This document shows, one piece after another, positions 19,893-29,017 of a stretch of 64,000 nucleotides of DNA. The position numbers and the translations under genes were made by a program. How positions within the stretch are numbered: the stretch's first letter is position 1; each line of letters starts with the position of its first letter. The notes below the pieces were generated by a model, which was not told the DNA's origin, did no database searches, and saw only the letters and a program-made list of their open reading frames with translations. The stretch is from an uncultured Rhodospirillales bacterium (GTDB lineage Bacteria; Pseudomonadota; Alphaproteobacteria; Rhodospirillales; JABHCV01), in contig CALKND010000005.1 of the NCBI GenBank assembly GCA_938092065.1, positions 1 through 64,000 of the forward strand, given 5' to 3'.

Positions 19893-21290
19893 TTGATAAA
19901 GCCCTTCCAGCACTCCTTGCAAAGCCAATCAGCCTTTGCAGAACTATCTGGTGACTTCAATCCAGTCCACTTGGATCCGGTACGTGCACGGCGTACGATG
20001 TTTGGTCAAGTAGTCACCCACGGAGTCCATAACGTCTTATGTGGTATTGAAGAATTCTTGAAAAACCGCCCATTTTTTATAAAGCGTATAGCCGTAACTT
20101 TTAGGAACCCTATCTTTTTAAAAGAAGATGTAATTATTGTTCCAGACAACATTTCTGATAACTCAGCCCTACTTCGCCTTAAATGTGGGAGTGCAAGCAC
20201 AGCTGAGATTAGACTGCAAGGCGAGCCTCAAAACACCCCACCCGCAATTGTCTCACTTCATATGGCCAATTTTTCACGACAGCCTGATAACAAAACTTTC
20301 GCTGAACTTGAAAACGCTGAAGGGACTTTAAAACTTAGTGGGGACGCTAAAGCCATTAATAGTATTTTCCCGAACTCAGTACAAGCCCTCGGCATAGATG
20401 GAGTTGCTCGCCTACTTAGCCTGACACAACTTGTTGGCATGCGCTGTCCAGGCCTTTATTCATTATTTTCCGGATTTGATGTGACTTTTACTTATCCGCG
20501 CTCAAATGAGCCGACACAATACTGTGTCATACGATCCGATGATCGTATTTCATTGATTACAATGTCTGTTAAGGGCGGCGGCATGACAGGAACCGTTAAC
20601 GCCTTCATGCGCCCGCCACCGATCTTGCAACCTAGCATTTCAACGGTTAAAGCCCATATTTCGGGCACTCCCTTCAAGAAAATTCGAGCTCTGGTCATTG
20701 GTGGCAGCAGGGGACTCGGCGAAATTTCAGCAAAAATCATCGCTGCAGGCGGTGGCGAGACAACTATTACTTATCTGAGCGGAAAAGAGGATGCTCATCA
20801 AGTAGCGGAAGATATCTCAATAGATGGCAGCCTATGCAAAGTAATTCAAATGGACGTATCAGAGCCAACATCAACTATTCAATCCCTAATACAAGCAAAC
20901 TGGCGGCCAACCCATTTGTTGTATTTTGCTACCCCACGCATATCGAGCCGGTCAGATAACGACAACCGTGATGAGTTTTACAATATATATTCAGACGGAT
21001 TAATAAAAGTAGTTAAAGCCATTCAGTATCAATCCGATGAAGCCCTGACTTTGTTTTATCCTTCCAGTATTTATGTTGTGGAACCACCTGCAGATTTGAC
21101 CAATTATGCCGCAGCCAAAGCAAAAGGGGAAACAACGGCTGAAAATCTGGGAAAGAAATATCCGCATCTTAATGTTATCATTGAACGTCTAAAGCCACTT
21201 GCAACAGACCAAAGCGCATCTCTTTTGAATGTTGACGTTGCTGCCCCTCTGGAAACAATGGTGCACTTGCTTACCAAAAGGCTATGCTAA
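19893..21290 (+). CDS. MaoC/hotdog domain(s) fused to short-chain dehydrogenase
   Basis: N-term FAELSGDFNPVHLDPVRARRTMFGQVVTHGVHNVL (MaoC hydratase-like); C-term IRALVIGGSRGLGEISAKIIAAGGGETTITYLSG plus YAAAKAKGE (SDR). TTG start. Confidence 0.82.
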   Translation: MIKPFQHSLQSQSAFAELSGDFNPVHLDPVRARRTMFGQVVTHGVHNVLCGIEEFLKNRPFFIKRIAVTFRNPIFLKEDVIIVPDNISDNSALLRLKCGSASTAEIRLQGEPQNTPPAIVSLHMANFSRQPDNKTFAELENAEGTLKLSGDAKAINSIFPNSVQALGIDGVARLLSLTQLVGMRCPGLYSLFSGFDVTFTYPRSNEPTQYCVIRSDDRISLITMSVKGGGMTGTVNAFMRPPPILQPSISTVKAHISGTPFKKIRALVIGGSRGLGEISAKIIAAGGGETTITYLSGKEDAHQVAEDISIDGSLCKVIQMDVSEPTSTIQSLIQANWRPTHLLYFATPRISSRSDNDNRDEFYNIYSDGLIKVVKAIQYQSDEALTLFYPSSIYVVEPPADLTNYAAAKAKGETTAENLGKKYPHLNVIIERLKPLATDQSASLLNVDVAAPLETMVHLLTKRLC

Positions 21291-21314
21291 TAGTCTATTT
21301 TCAGGAGATTTTGA

Positions 21315-22052
21315 TTGTTTGATAAACCCGTTTTTGTATTTACCACAGATATTGACTGGGCATCTGAGCATTGCATCCAGACCCTCTTGCGTGCCATGCA
21401 GCAACGAGGCGTTATACCAACCGCCTTTGCCACCCATGAAAGCCCTGTCCTTGCGGCGGCAAATGCAGAAGGGAATGTCAATGTGGGACTGCATCCGAAT
21501 TTCCTGCCCGGGTCGTCCCACGGTGATACCCGTGAAGAGGTCGCAGACCATGTCTTCGCGCTTTTTCCTGAAGCTCGCTCCTATCGCGCCCATGCCATGG
21601 TTGATGACAGCCATATCTCCATGGCTATGAAGGCGCGCGATATTCTTTACGACAGTAATATTTGCCTTTACTTGCAAGCGGGCTTGGTTCCCTTGCATCA
21701 CTGGACAGGAATCCCGCGGTTCCCAATGTTTTGGGCGGATGATATCCACTGGCGGCGCGATGGTGATTTTCGCCTGCAACCTTATGAAGACCTGTTCTTC
21801 TCGCCGGGCCTGAAAATCATCGGCGTGCATCCATTTATGTTTACGCTGAATCTTTCCGACCATGAGACCTACACACGACTGAAGCCAAAGATACCAACCC
21901 TAACCAGTGAAGACGCCGACGAGCTGTTCTCTTCCAGTCACGGGGCACAAACTTTCTTGCTGGAATTAATAGATGCTGTTCATGAAAAAGGCTTCGCGTT
22001 TCAAACCCTGGAAGAGGTTTATAATGCTTATCCAAAGGAGGGTATTGTCTGA
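21315..22052 (+). CDS. Polysaccharide deacetylase-like protein (WbmS-type)
   Basis: VFVFTTDIDWASEHCIQTLL (Asp-Asp motif), VGLHPNF (His), SYRAHAMVDD. Confidence 0.75.
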   Translation: MFDKPVFVFTTDIDWASEHCIQTLLRAMQQRGVIPTAFATHESPVLAAANAEGNVNVGLHPNFLPGSSHGDTREEVADHVFALFPEARSYRAHAMVDDSHISMAMKARDILYDSNICLYLQAGLVPLHHWTGIPRFPMFWADDIHWRRDGDFRLQPYEDLFFSPGLKIIGVHPFMFTLNLSDHETYTRLKPKIPTLTSEDADELFSSSHGAQTFLLELIDAVHEKGFAFQTLEEVYNAYPKEGIV

Positions 22053-22723
22053 TGAGCGCAACCAGCCTGATTGGTAATTGTCAAATTGGCGAGGGGACCC
22101 TGCTTGATGAAAGCGCCATCATTGGCTACCCCTCCAAAGCCGCCCAGTTAGGCGAGCGCTCTCTTGAAAACAGCGCTGGGGCCATCATCGGGACCAACTG
22201 CATCATCCGCTCAAATTCGGTTATTTATGAAAACACTATCCTTGGCAACAATGTGCAAACCGCTAATAACGTCATTATTCGTGAAGATGTTTCAATTGGT
22301 GATGGTTGTGTATTTGGCGGCGGCGCAATCGTCCTTGCAGGTGCCAAGCTCGGTCGCAACGTGCGCGCCATGGAGCAGTCCCTAATTTGTGAGGGGGCGG
22401 TTATTGGCAATGATGTATTCATAGCACCGCAGGTCAGCTTTACCCGTGGGCGCCACATGCTGGGTGCTTTTATTCACGCTGGGCGCATGAGCGAAAAAGA
22501 AGCTAACGACATAGAAAAAAAATACGCCGACCCAGCCGAGGCCTCTGTCATCATTGAAGACGATGTGCGCATTGGTGCTAATTCAGTTGTGCTAGCCGGT
22601 GTTCGTATCGGAAAAGGGGCGGTTATTGCGGCCGGTTCGGTGGTCTCGTTGGACGTGCCGGAAAATCATCTGGTTGTCGGCAACCCTGCACGTATCGTCC
22701 CAACGGACCCACCACCAACCTAA
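22052..22723 (+). CDS. Left-handed beta-helix (hexapeptide) acyltransferase
   Basis: Repeated [IV]GxxxxI units; VIIEDDVRIGANSVVLAGVRIGKGAVIAAGSVVSLDVPENHLVVGNPARIV. Confidence 0.9.
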   Translation: MSATSLIGNCQIGEGTLLDESAIIGYPSKAAQLGERSLENSAGAIIGTNCIIRSNSVIYENTILGNNVQTANNVIIREDVSIGDGCVFGGGAIVLAGAKLGRNVRAMEQSLICEGAVIGNDVFIAPQVSFTRGRHMLGAFIHAGRMSEKEANDIEKKYADPAEASVIIEDDVRIGANSVVLAGVRIGKGAVIAAGSVVSLDVPENHLVVGNPARIVPTDPPPT

Positions 22724-22977
22724 GCCCCTTTAAGGCCCAACTGTTTGAGGATCTTTTCAACACTGGTCATGACGGCGAATTCTTCCGGCTTAAAGCGCAC
22801 GTTGAAGGTCTGCTCTAATGCCAGCACCAAATTCAGCTGCTGAAGAGAATCCCAGTTTCTGAGGGTATCCTGCGAGGCATCCTCACCAATTTCTTCAAGG
22901 GGCATGAATAATGTATCCGCAACAATCCGTCTTACCTGTTCACTTTTTGCCGTATCCGTCACGTTGATCTGCTCCAT
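22720..22977 (-). CDS. Acyl carrier protein
   Basis: 85 aa; VRRIVADTLFMPLEEIGEDASQDTLRNWDSLQQLNLVLALEQTFNVRF; the WDSLQQL serine is the candidate phosphopantetheine site (usual D-S-L). Confidence 0.9.
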   Translation of the reverse strand: MEQINVTDTAKSEQVRRIVADTLFMPLEEIGEDASQDTLRNWDSLQQLNLVLALEQTFNVRFKPEEFAVMTSVEKILKQLGLKGA

Positions 22978-22990
22978 TTATTTTAAATAT

Positions 22991-24943
22991 TTAAGTCTTG
23001 ATCCAGTCCGGCACATACAGTGATGCATCTGGTAATTCTATTTGCCAGCCAAGGTCTTTGTCTTCCTTGAAGCCATGATCGGCGAGAAAGCTAATTGCCG
23101 GGAAATTTTTTGCCGAGGCTATAAAGTGGCCAACCAGTTTTGTCACACCTTTGGCTTCGAGCCTGTCCACAATGATCGATAATACGCCCGTCTCAATAGT
23201 TTTGCCAATTACCCGGCAGCTCATCAGGAAAGTGTCGAGGCGAGCTTTTGTATCCTTGGTCTCAACAATGGCCACCGCGATGATACCGCTATCGCCGAAG
23301 CGATCTGTGACCCTGGCCGCAAAAACGTCAAATGAGGGCTCATCCAAAAATCTTGAAATATCCACCTCACTGTAACGCCGAGTTGTCAAGTTGAACTGAT
23401 TGGTCTTCTGGGTCAGTTGAGCAACCCGTGCAACATCTGCGGAGGTCACTGAAAAAACATCCAGATGCATATCAAGGGACCAGTAAAAATCTTTCAGGGA
23501 CGACATGCTTCCCTGAAGGTCATTGCGCTGGCGCTGCTCGGCATATTGTCGGCTGCGCTGCTTGTCTTCGCTGGACAGGCCAAGGCGCTCAAACACCGGT
23601 GTCCGACGCAGGGCATCTGCAAAAGTCATGGGATCGTCGCCAAGCTCGATCACGCACACCTCTGGCAAGCTTTGGCGTACCCATAGGCGTTCGGAGGCGT
23701 TATCATCAAGGAAGGCAATGGCGTCGGTCCCTATATTTAGCTCATCAGCAATAGCCTGAATGTTCGTCGCCTTATCTTGCCAGTTTATCTTCAAAACTGA
23801 AAAGCTGTTAGGCCCTACGAGCATGCCGGGGTGGCTCTCAATAACTTTCAAGGCATCGGCTTCGTCATTCTTTGAACAAACAGCAAGAATGACGCCACGC
23901 CGGGACAGGTCGAGCAACGCCTGCTGCACCGCCTGATAAGCCGCGCCCGGATATTCTCCATCAAGCTGGATGCCATCCGCACCGTCTTCACCAAGCACAC
24001 CGCCCCATAAGGTATTGTCTAGATCAACAACTAGCGCTTTTGCAATCCGACCCGACATGGGGACAAGATACTTAAGCCACTCATCGCTCAGATGATGAAG
24101 CTTTTCCATCGCTATGGGCAGACGCATGGTCAACCAGCGGCTTTCGTCAGACCAATTTGCCCGTCCGTGGCGCGCCACCAGGGCGTCATAATCCAGAACA
24201 TGAACGCCCTTGTGCTTTGCCGCGGCTGTGACAAGTCCCGTGTTAATTTGGGAAATGGCATCACGCTGGGATTGCGCATAGGCAACATCAAGGACGCCCG
24301 CGCTAGCCCAGGCAGGCTGTTGCAAATTATGAACCAGTAGATAAGCATCGCTGTGGGAGCGAAAAGTGCTAATGAGACTTTCAAAGCTGCCGATGACGTC
24401 CGCCACCCGTTCACTTGTTGGAATGCCCTGTCCGATCCACAAGTCCGGCGCAATATCGCGGGTTTGCACGCCCAAAATGACGCAGTCCATCTGCGGCGCG
24501 TAGGCCGGACTTTTAGGCGACAGTATATCTTGTGCGTAAGTATTAAATTCCCCCAGAGTCACATTCAGCTTTATATGGCCCAGCAATGCTGCGGCCTTGA
24601 GGATTGGAACACATGGCTCAACAGCAAAAGAGCGCAGCAAACATATATTTAACAGATTGGCCTCAACATCATCGCCAAGGTCTCCCAAGGCCTGAAACCC
24701 TGATAAGATCAGTGGTGCACTCGCCGGTCCCGGATAGCCCGCCCACAACTCAGTCATCAATGCCCGTGCCAAGGATGCATCTTTTGCGCCCAGCGCCTGA
24801 TCTATGTTCTTGCGAATATCAGCCAATGTTATGGTTCTACCTTGATCATTTATAACCTTGGAATAACAACTGCGAGAGAGCTCTTCCAGTAAAATCTTGC
24901 TTTTACAAAATGTCCAGATGGTTGACAGTCGTTGGATTTTCAA
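22991..24943 (-). CDS. HAD-IIIC family / FkbH-like protein
   Basis: 650 aa; AKALVVDLDNTLWGGVLGEDGADGIQLDGEYPG, ILAVCSKNDEADA, FLDDNASERLWVR; C-terminal GNAT-like half. Confidence 0.92.
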   Translation of the reverse strand: MKIQRLSTIWTFCKSKILLEELSRSCYSKVINDQGRTITLADIRKNIDQALGAKDASLARALMTELWAGYPGPASAPLILSGFQALGDLGDDVEANLLNICLLRSFAVEPCVPILKAAALLGHIKLNVTLGEFNTYAQDILSPKSPAYAPQMDCVILGVQTRDIAPDLWIGQGIPTSERVADVIGSFESLISTFRSHSDAYLLVHNLQQPAWASAGVLDVAYAQSQRDAISQINTGLVTAAAKHKGVHVLDYDALVARHGRANWSDESRWLTMRLPIAMEKLHHLSDEWLKYLVPMSGRIAKALVVDLDNTLWGGVLGEDGADGIQLDGEYPGAAYQAVQQALLDLSRRGVILAVCSKNDEADALKVIESHPGMLVGPNSFSVLKINWQDKATNIQAIADELNIGTDAIAFLDDNASERLWVRQSLPEVCVIELGDDPMTFADALRRTPVFERLGLSSEDKQRSRQYAEQRQRNDLQGSMSSLKDFYWSLDMHLDVFSVTSADVARVAQLTQKTNQFNLTTRRYSEVDISRFLDEPSFDVFAARVTDRFGDSGIIAVAIVETKDTKARLDTFLMSCRVIGKTIETGVLSIIVDRLEAKGVTKLVGHFIASAKNFPAISFLADHGFKEDKDLGWQIELPDASLYVPDWIKT

Positions 24944-24991
24944 CCAGAAGCATTGTTACCTTTACTAATCAACGTTGAGAATATTATCTAT

Positions 24992-26383
24992 ATGTCGCAG
25001 AATTTTTCGTATAAATGGCCCTACTCGGCCCTTAATCCAGCAACTGGCTGGTATACAAATGAAGCTGGGACATATCTTCAGCGCGACTTGCCTGAAACCC
25101 CTGAACAGCTAGCAGCAGATTCGCGCTGGCCTGCTTTTTTTCCATCACCCATTTGCTTTGTCACAACCACGGATGATAAAGAGCTCGGTTTTGAAAAAGT
25201 CGTTGGCCCCTCCATTGTTAATCGATTCCCCTACATTGCGGCTTTAAGTTTCTGTCGGAAGACACTATCTGAGCGCCATCATGAGCGTGGGCGCTTCGCT
25301 AAGCTTCTCGAAGCTGGGGGTAGTGTCGCCATCCAGTTCCTGACGCAAGGTGATCAACTCGCGACAGCCATGAGGGTCATCGCAGAGACACCGGAAGATA
25401 AAACTTCTGAGCGCCTGAAACTTGCCGGACTTGAAACTCGTCCTGGGCAAACCGTCGAAGCCCCCGTCTTGAATGACGCCTATTTAGTTTACGAAGGCAA
25501 ACTGGTCGAACCAAGCAAGGACTTTTCCGGCGATGCTATTTATGAAAAATCGTGGGCAGATGTTGGTTCCCACCGGGTCTACTTTATTGAAATCACAGCT
25601 ATTCAGTTGCGTGAAGATATAGCCGAAGGAAAATCACAAATCCATTGGCATGGATTACCCGAATGGTCGCCCAATACCTTCTTGCCCTCGCCCAGCGGAG
25701 TAACACCTAAGCCAGGCCTAGCGAACCATTATCAAAAAGGCTACGCGCCACGATATAAATTCCCCGCTGCAAATACGGTGGCCTTTGAATCCGATATTAC
25801 GGCTCACGGCATGACCATCAAACTTCTGGAACCTCTGCCCAAAAATCAGGTTGAGATAGATAATGACCGTGCACGCTGGCCGTGTTTTTTTCCGTCCCCG
25901 ACGGGTATGATCACCGCATGGGCAGATGATGGTCAAGCCAACTTGATACCGTGCGGGTCAACAACAATAATAAGCCGTCACCCTTTAATAATTGCACCAT
26001 GTGTCTCCTACAGCGCTATTAATGAGCGTTACGCCCCGCGCGCCTCATTAGATATTATCCGCAAGGCTAATTCCTTTGGCTGCGGTGTCGCCTATATAGA
26101 TGATGAGATGACAAATGCTATCCGCTATAGCGGCACTACGTCTTTCACCAACGACCCAGACAAAATTGCTAATTCGGGCCTGCACGCTTCAAGGCGATCT
26201 TTGGCCCCACAAATTGATGATTTACCAATACATTTTGAGTGCGACCTTGTCGGTGAAATTCGTATGGGTACCCATATTATGTTCCTCGGCGAGGTTAGAT
26301 CGATTCTGGTTCGAAGTGACTTAAACGTCGACAACCCCTTGACTTGGTGCCCCTGGGCTGATGTTAAGAAAAGCAGCCAATGA
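24992..26383 (+). CDS. Uncharacterised protein with two flavin-reductase-like halves
   Basis: ATG at 24992 (track 24932 overlaps FkbH start). Two related segments: RWPAFFPSPICFVTTTDDKELGFEKVVGPSIVNRFPYIAALSFC and RWPCFFPSPTGMITAWADDGQANLIPCGSTTIISRHPLIIAPCVS, 250 aa apart; C-term ECDLVGEIRMGTHIMFLGEV typical of flavin reductase-like domain. Confidence 0.72.
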   Translation: MSQNFSYKWPYSALNPATGWYTNEAGTYLQRDLPETPEQLAADSRWPAFFPSPICFVTTTDDKELGFEKVVGPSIVNRFPYIAALSFCRKTLSERHHERGRFAKLLEAGGSVAIQFLTQGDQLATAMRVIAETPEDKTSERLKLAGLETRPGQTVEAPVLNDAYLVYEGKLVEPSKDFSGDAIYEKSWADVGSHRVYFIEITAIQLREDIAEGKSQIHWHGLPEWSPNTFLPSPSGVTPKPGLANHYQKGYAPRYKFPAANTVAFESDITAHGMTIKLLEPLPKNQVEIDNDRARWPCFFPSPTGMITAWADDGQANLIPCGSTTIISRHPLIIAPCVSYSAINERYAPRASLDIIRKANSFGCGVAYIDDEMTNAIRYSGTTSFTNDPDKIANSGLHASRRSLAPQIDDLPIHFECDLVGEIRMGTHIMFLGEVRSILVRSDLNVDNPLTWCPWADVKKSSQ

Positions 26384-27063
26384 CAATGTTCAGCACCCTG
26401 CTATTTGATTTAGACGGTACAATAATTGACAGTGCTCCAGATGTTTGTGCATCAATCAACCAGACTTTGAGTGCCATGGGGCGCCCACCTATAACGGTGG
26501 ACGATACCAAGTCACTGGTCGGCTTTGGAGCACGGGCACTATGCGAAAAAACCCTTGCCATAGCTGGAAAGCCTGGCAATGAAAAGGACATCAATTTCTT
26601 GCTAACGGGTTTTCTGGACTGGTACCGCAAGAACCCAAGCGAACATACCGTCATTTTTCCGGGTGCACTCAAGGCACTAAGCCTTTTCAAAGATGCCGGC
26701 ATACAGCTTGGCATTTGCACAAATAAGCCTGAAGCCACATGCTTTCCTGTTCTTGATGCCCTTAAGTTACGGCATTTTTTTTCAAGCGTTATTTGTGGCG
26801 ATACCCTGGAATTTAGAAAGCCTGATCCCCGGCATATTTTTCACACTCTGGATGATATGGGAGCCGATGCAAGTAGCGCCGCTTTTGTCGGAGACAGTGA
26901 AGCTGATATTGAAGCTGCCCATAATGCAGGTATACCGTGCGTCCTGGTGACATTTGGCTACTGTCATGTGCCATTTGATACTCTCAACGCTGATGCCATA
27001 ATTGATCATTTTGATAATCTCGATCCGGCTCTAAAGGAGATGGCGATCGCACATGGAAAATAA
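26380..27063 (+). CDS. HAD hydrolase, phosphoglycolate-phosphatase-like
   Basis: LLFDLDGTIIDSAPDVCASINQTLSAMGRPPITVDDTKSLVGFGARAL; FVGDSEADIEAAHNAGIPCVLVTFGY. Confidence 0.92.
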   Translation: MTMFSTLLFDLDGTIIDSAPDVCASINQTLSAMGRPPITVDDTKSLVGFGARALCEKTLAIAGKPGNEKDINFLLTGFLDWYRKNPSEHTVIFPGALKALSLFKDAGIQLGICTNKPEATCFPVLDALKLRHFFSSVICGDTLEFRKPDPRHIFHTLDDMGADASSAAFVGDSEADIEAAHNAGIPCVLVTFGYCHVPFDTLNADAIIDHFDNLDPALKEMAIAHGK

Positions 27064-27302
27064 CGCCTCACGATCGAAACGCCTTTTACTTATTAATATG
27101 AGCGCAAATATTGATTATTTGTGATTTCGGCCATATTTGGCTTCTTATATAAAATTGTCGGTTTTCAGTATCGCGCTAACTATGCAACGCATATTTTTCA
27201 TGGCTATGTTAACGTAAGGAGATAGACAGTAATGAGCACCAGAAGATAATTTTGGCACCCCCTCTCCGAGATCCATTTTTAGTCAAGTAGGAATATGTCG
27301 CA

Positions 27303-27863
27303 ATGCAAGTTCTTGACACCGCTTTTCCAGAAGTAAAAATCTTTAAGTCTAGAGCCCATTCGGATAAACGTGGTTTATTTGTAGAAACTTGGAACCAGAA
27401 CTATCTCAAACAGCTTGACGAAATACCGGAGTGGCGGCAAGATTGCTCTTCAGTTTCTTTAAAGAAAGGCACTGTCCGCGGCCTGCATTTTCAAGCCCCT
27501 CCGGCCGATCAGTGCAAACTCGTCAGAGCGTCAAAGGGTAGCCTATTTGACGTTGTCGTTGATATTCGTCACGGCTCACCAACTTATGGGGCGCATAATA
27601 CAATTATTCTTAAGGCTGACGACTATCAGCAATTATTTATCCCTTCAGGTTTTGCCCATGGATTTTGCACCCTTGAAGATAATACTGAAGTTACATACAA
27701 AATTTCGGGGTCTTATTCACCTAGACAAAGTGGCGGTATTTTTTGGAATGATCCAGACTTGGGGATCGACTGGCCAGTAAACGCGAGCGAAGCCGTGCTA
27801 TCCGAAAAAGATCAAACACAACCTAAATTTAAGAATTTTCCTATTGTTTTCCATCATAATTAA
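27303..27863 (+). CDS. rfbC: dTDP-4-dehydrorhamnose 3,5-epimerase family
   Basis: RGLFVETWNQ, GTVRGLHFQAPPADQCKLVRASKGSLFDVVVDIR, FIPSGFAHGFCTLEDNTEVTYKIS. Confidence 0.95.
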   Translation: MQVLDTAFPEVKIFKSRAHSDKRGLFVETWNQNYLKQLDEIPEWRQDCSSVSLKKGTVRGLHFQAPPADQCKLVRASKGSLFDVVVDIRHGSPTYGAHNTIILKADDYQQLFIPSGFAHGFCTLEDNTEVTYKISGSYSPRQSGGIFWNDPDLGIDWPVNASEAVLSEKDQTQPKFKNFPIVFHHN

Positions 27864-27916
27864 GAGCCTGACCTAGTCCAATAAGGGCAACACCACAAAA
27901 AATAGTGGTTCCAATT

Positions 27917-28771
27917 TTAGTCCTTACGCCAGTAGGCTCCTGAGCCATCAACATCTGTGATTGGTGCAGTAATATCGTTAGTCTTGCGGTAATCATTTAC
28001 CGCCTCGGCACAGGGCCCCAGATTAAAGTCATCAATGATGATATAACCGCCACTTGAAAGTTTTGGATAAAGCTCCTCGAGTGCAACAATAGTTGAGCTA
28101 TACATGTCCCCATCAAGCCTGAGAAGGCAAAACTTTTCTGCCGGGATATGGGCTAGAGTGTCTTCAAAATAGCCTTTGACGAAGCAGACCTGATCATCGA
28201 GCAAGCCGTACTTTTCAAAATTAGCAGCCACAGTTTCCTTGCTAATGGCACAAAAGTTGAACGTATGGTGAGCATCACCTTTGTCCGCCGGGTATTTATC
28301 CGGTTCCGGTAATGGCAGGCCTTCAAAAGAATCACATACCCATACTTTTTTATCGGTAATGACGTTGGCCTTTAAGACTGCCCGCATAAAAATGCTAGCC
28401 CCACCTCGCCACACACCAGTTTCGATTACATCTCCCTCAATACCACGATCAATTAAGTCTTCAAGCAATTCATGAATATTATTCAAACGCTTGATACCAA
28501 TCATGGTCTGGGCCTGCATCAATGGCCAATCCAAACCTTTTTCTCGTTTTTCCTGCCTCTCCTTTGCACTTAAACCATCGTCCCTGAGAACAATTATTTT
28601 GGAGCGACGCAGCAACTTTACTAACCATTTATTACGTTGGTTCTTGAAGCCATTTTTTTTCCACCAGAACTGTGGCGGCACCCCATTTGCGTAAGGATTG
28701 TCAACGTTGAGATAATCACTTAGAGTTTTTTTTAACAATTCCAAATAGAGAGTTTTAGTATCCGTCACCAT
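27917..28771 (-). CDS. TylF/MycF-family O-methyltransferase
   Basis: GDVIETGVWRGGASIFMRAVLKAN, VWVCDSFEGLPLPEPDKYPADKGD, LLRLDGDMYSSTIVALEELYPKLSSGGYIIIDDF. Confidence 0.93.
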   Translation of the reverse strand: MVTDTKTLYLELLKKTLSDYLNVDNPYANGVPPQFWWKKNGFKNQRNKWLVKLLRRSKIIVLRDDGLSAKERQEKREKGLDWPLMQAQTMIGIKRLNNIHELLEDLIDRGIEGDVIETGVWRGGASIFMRAVLKANVITDKKVWVCDSFEGLPLPEPDKYPADKGDAHHTFNFCAISKETVAANFEKYGLLDDQVCFVKGYFEDTLAHIPAEKFCLLRLDGDMYSSTIVALEELYPKLSSGGYIIIDDFNLGPCAEAVNDYRKTNDITAPITDVDGSGAYWRKD

Positions 28772-29017
28772 AAAATGGATTTCCCGAAGTTTTTATGTCT
28801 CAAAAGTGTGATTTGAAGAGCCGTTATTTATCAAATAACAATTGTACAATATTACACATAGCCAGGTACACCATTGCTTTTAAAAAATCCAGCATCTGGT
28901 TTTAATAGCCAATCTGCAGATTATAGTTCAAAAAAAATTAACCATACTTTACTTGCGGGGCAATGGTTTATCTCTTTTGTTCTGGCACACAATGAGTGCA
29001 GATAAATCATATTGGAT

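Noticed and set aside
23151-24855. Cluster of plus-strand ORFs opposite the FkbH-like gene
   Set aside because: Antisense to a clear 650-aa HAD-IIIC protein; composition reads as reverse-complement artefact.
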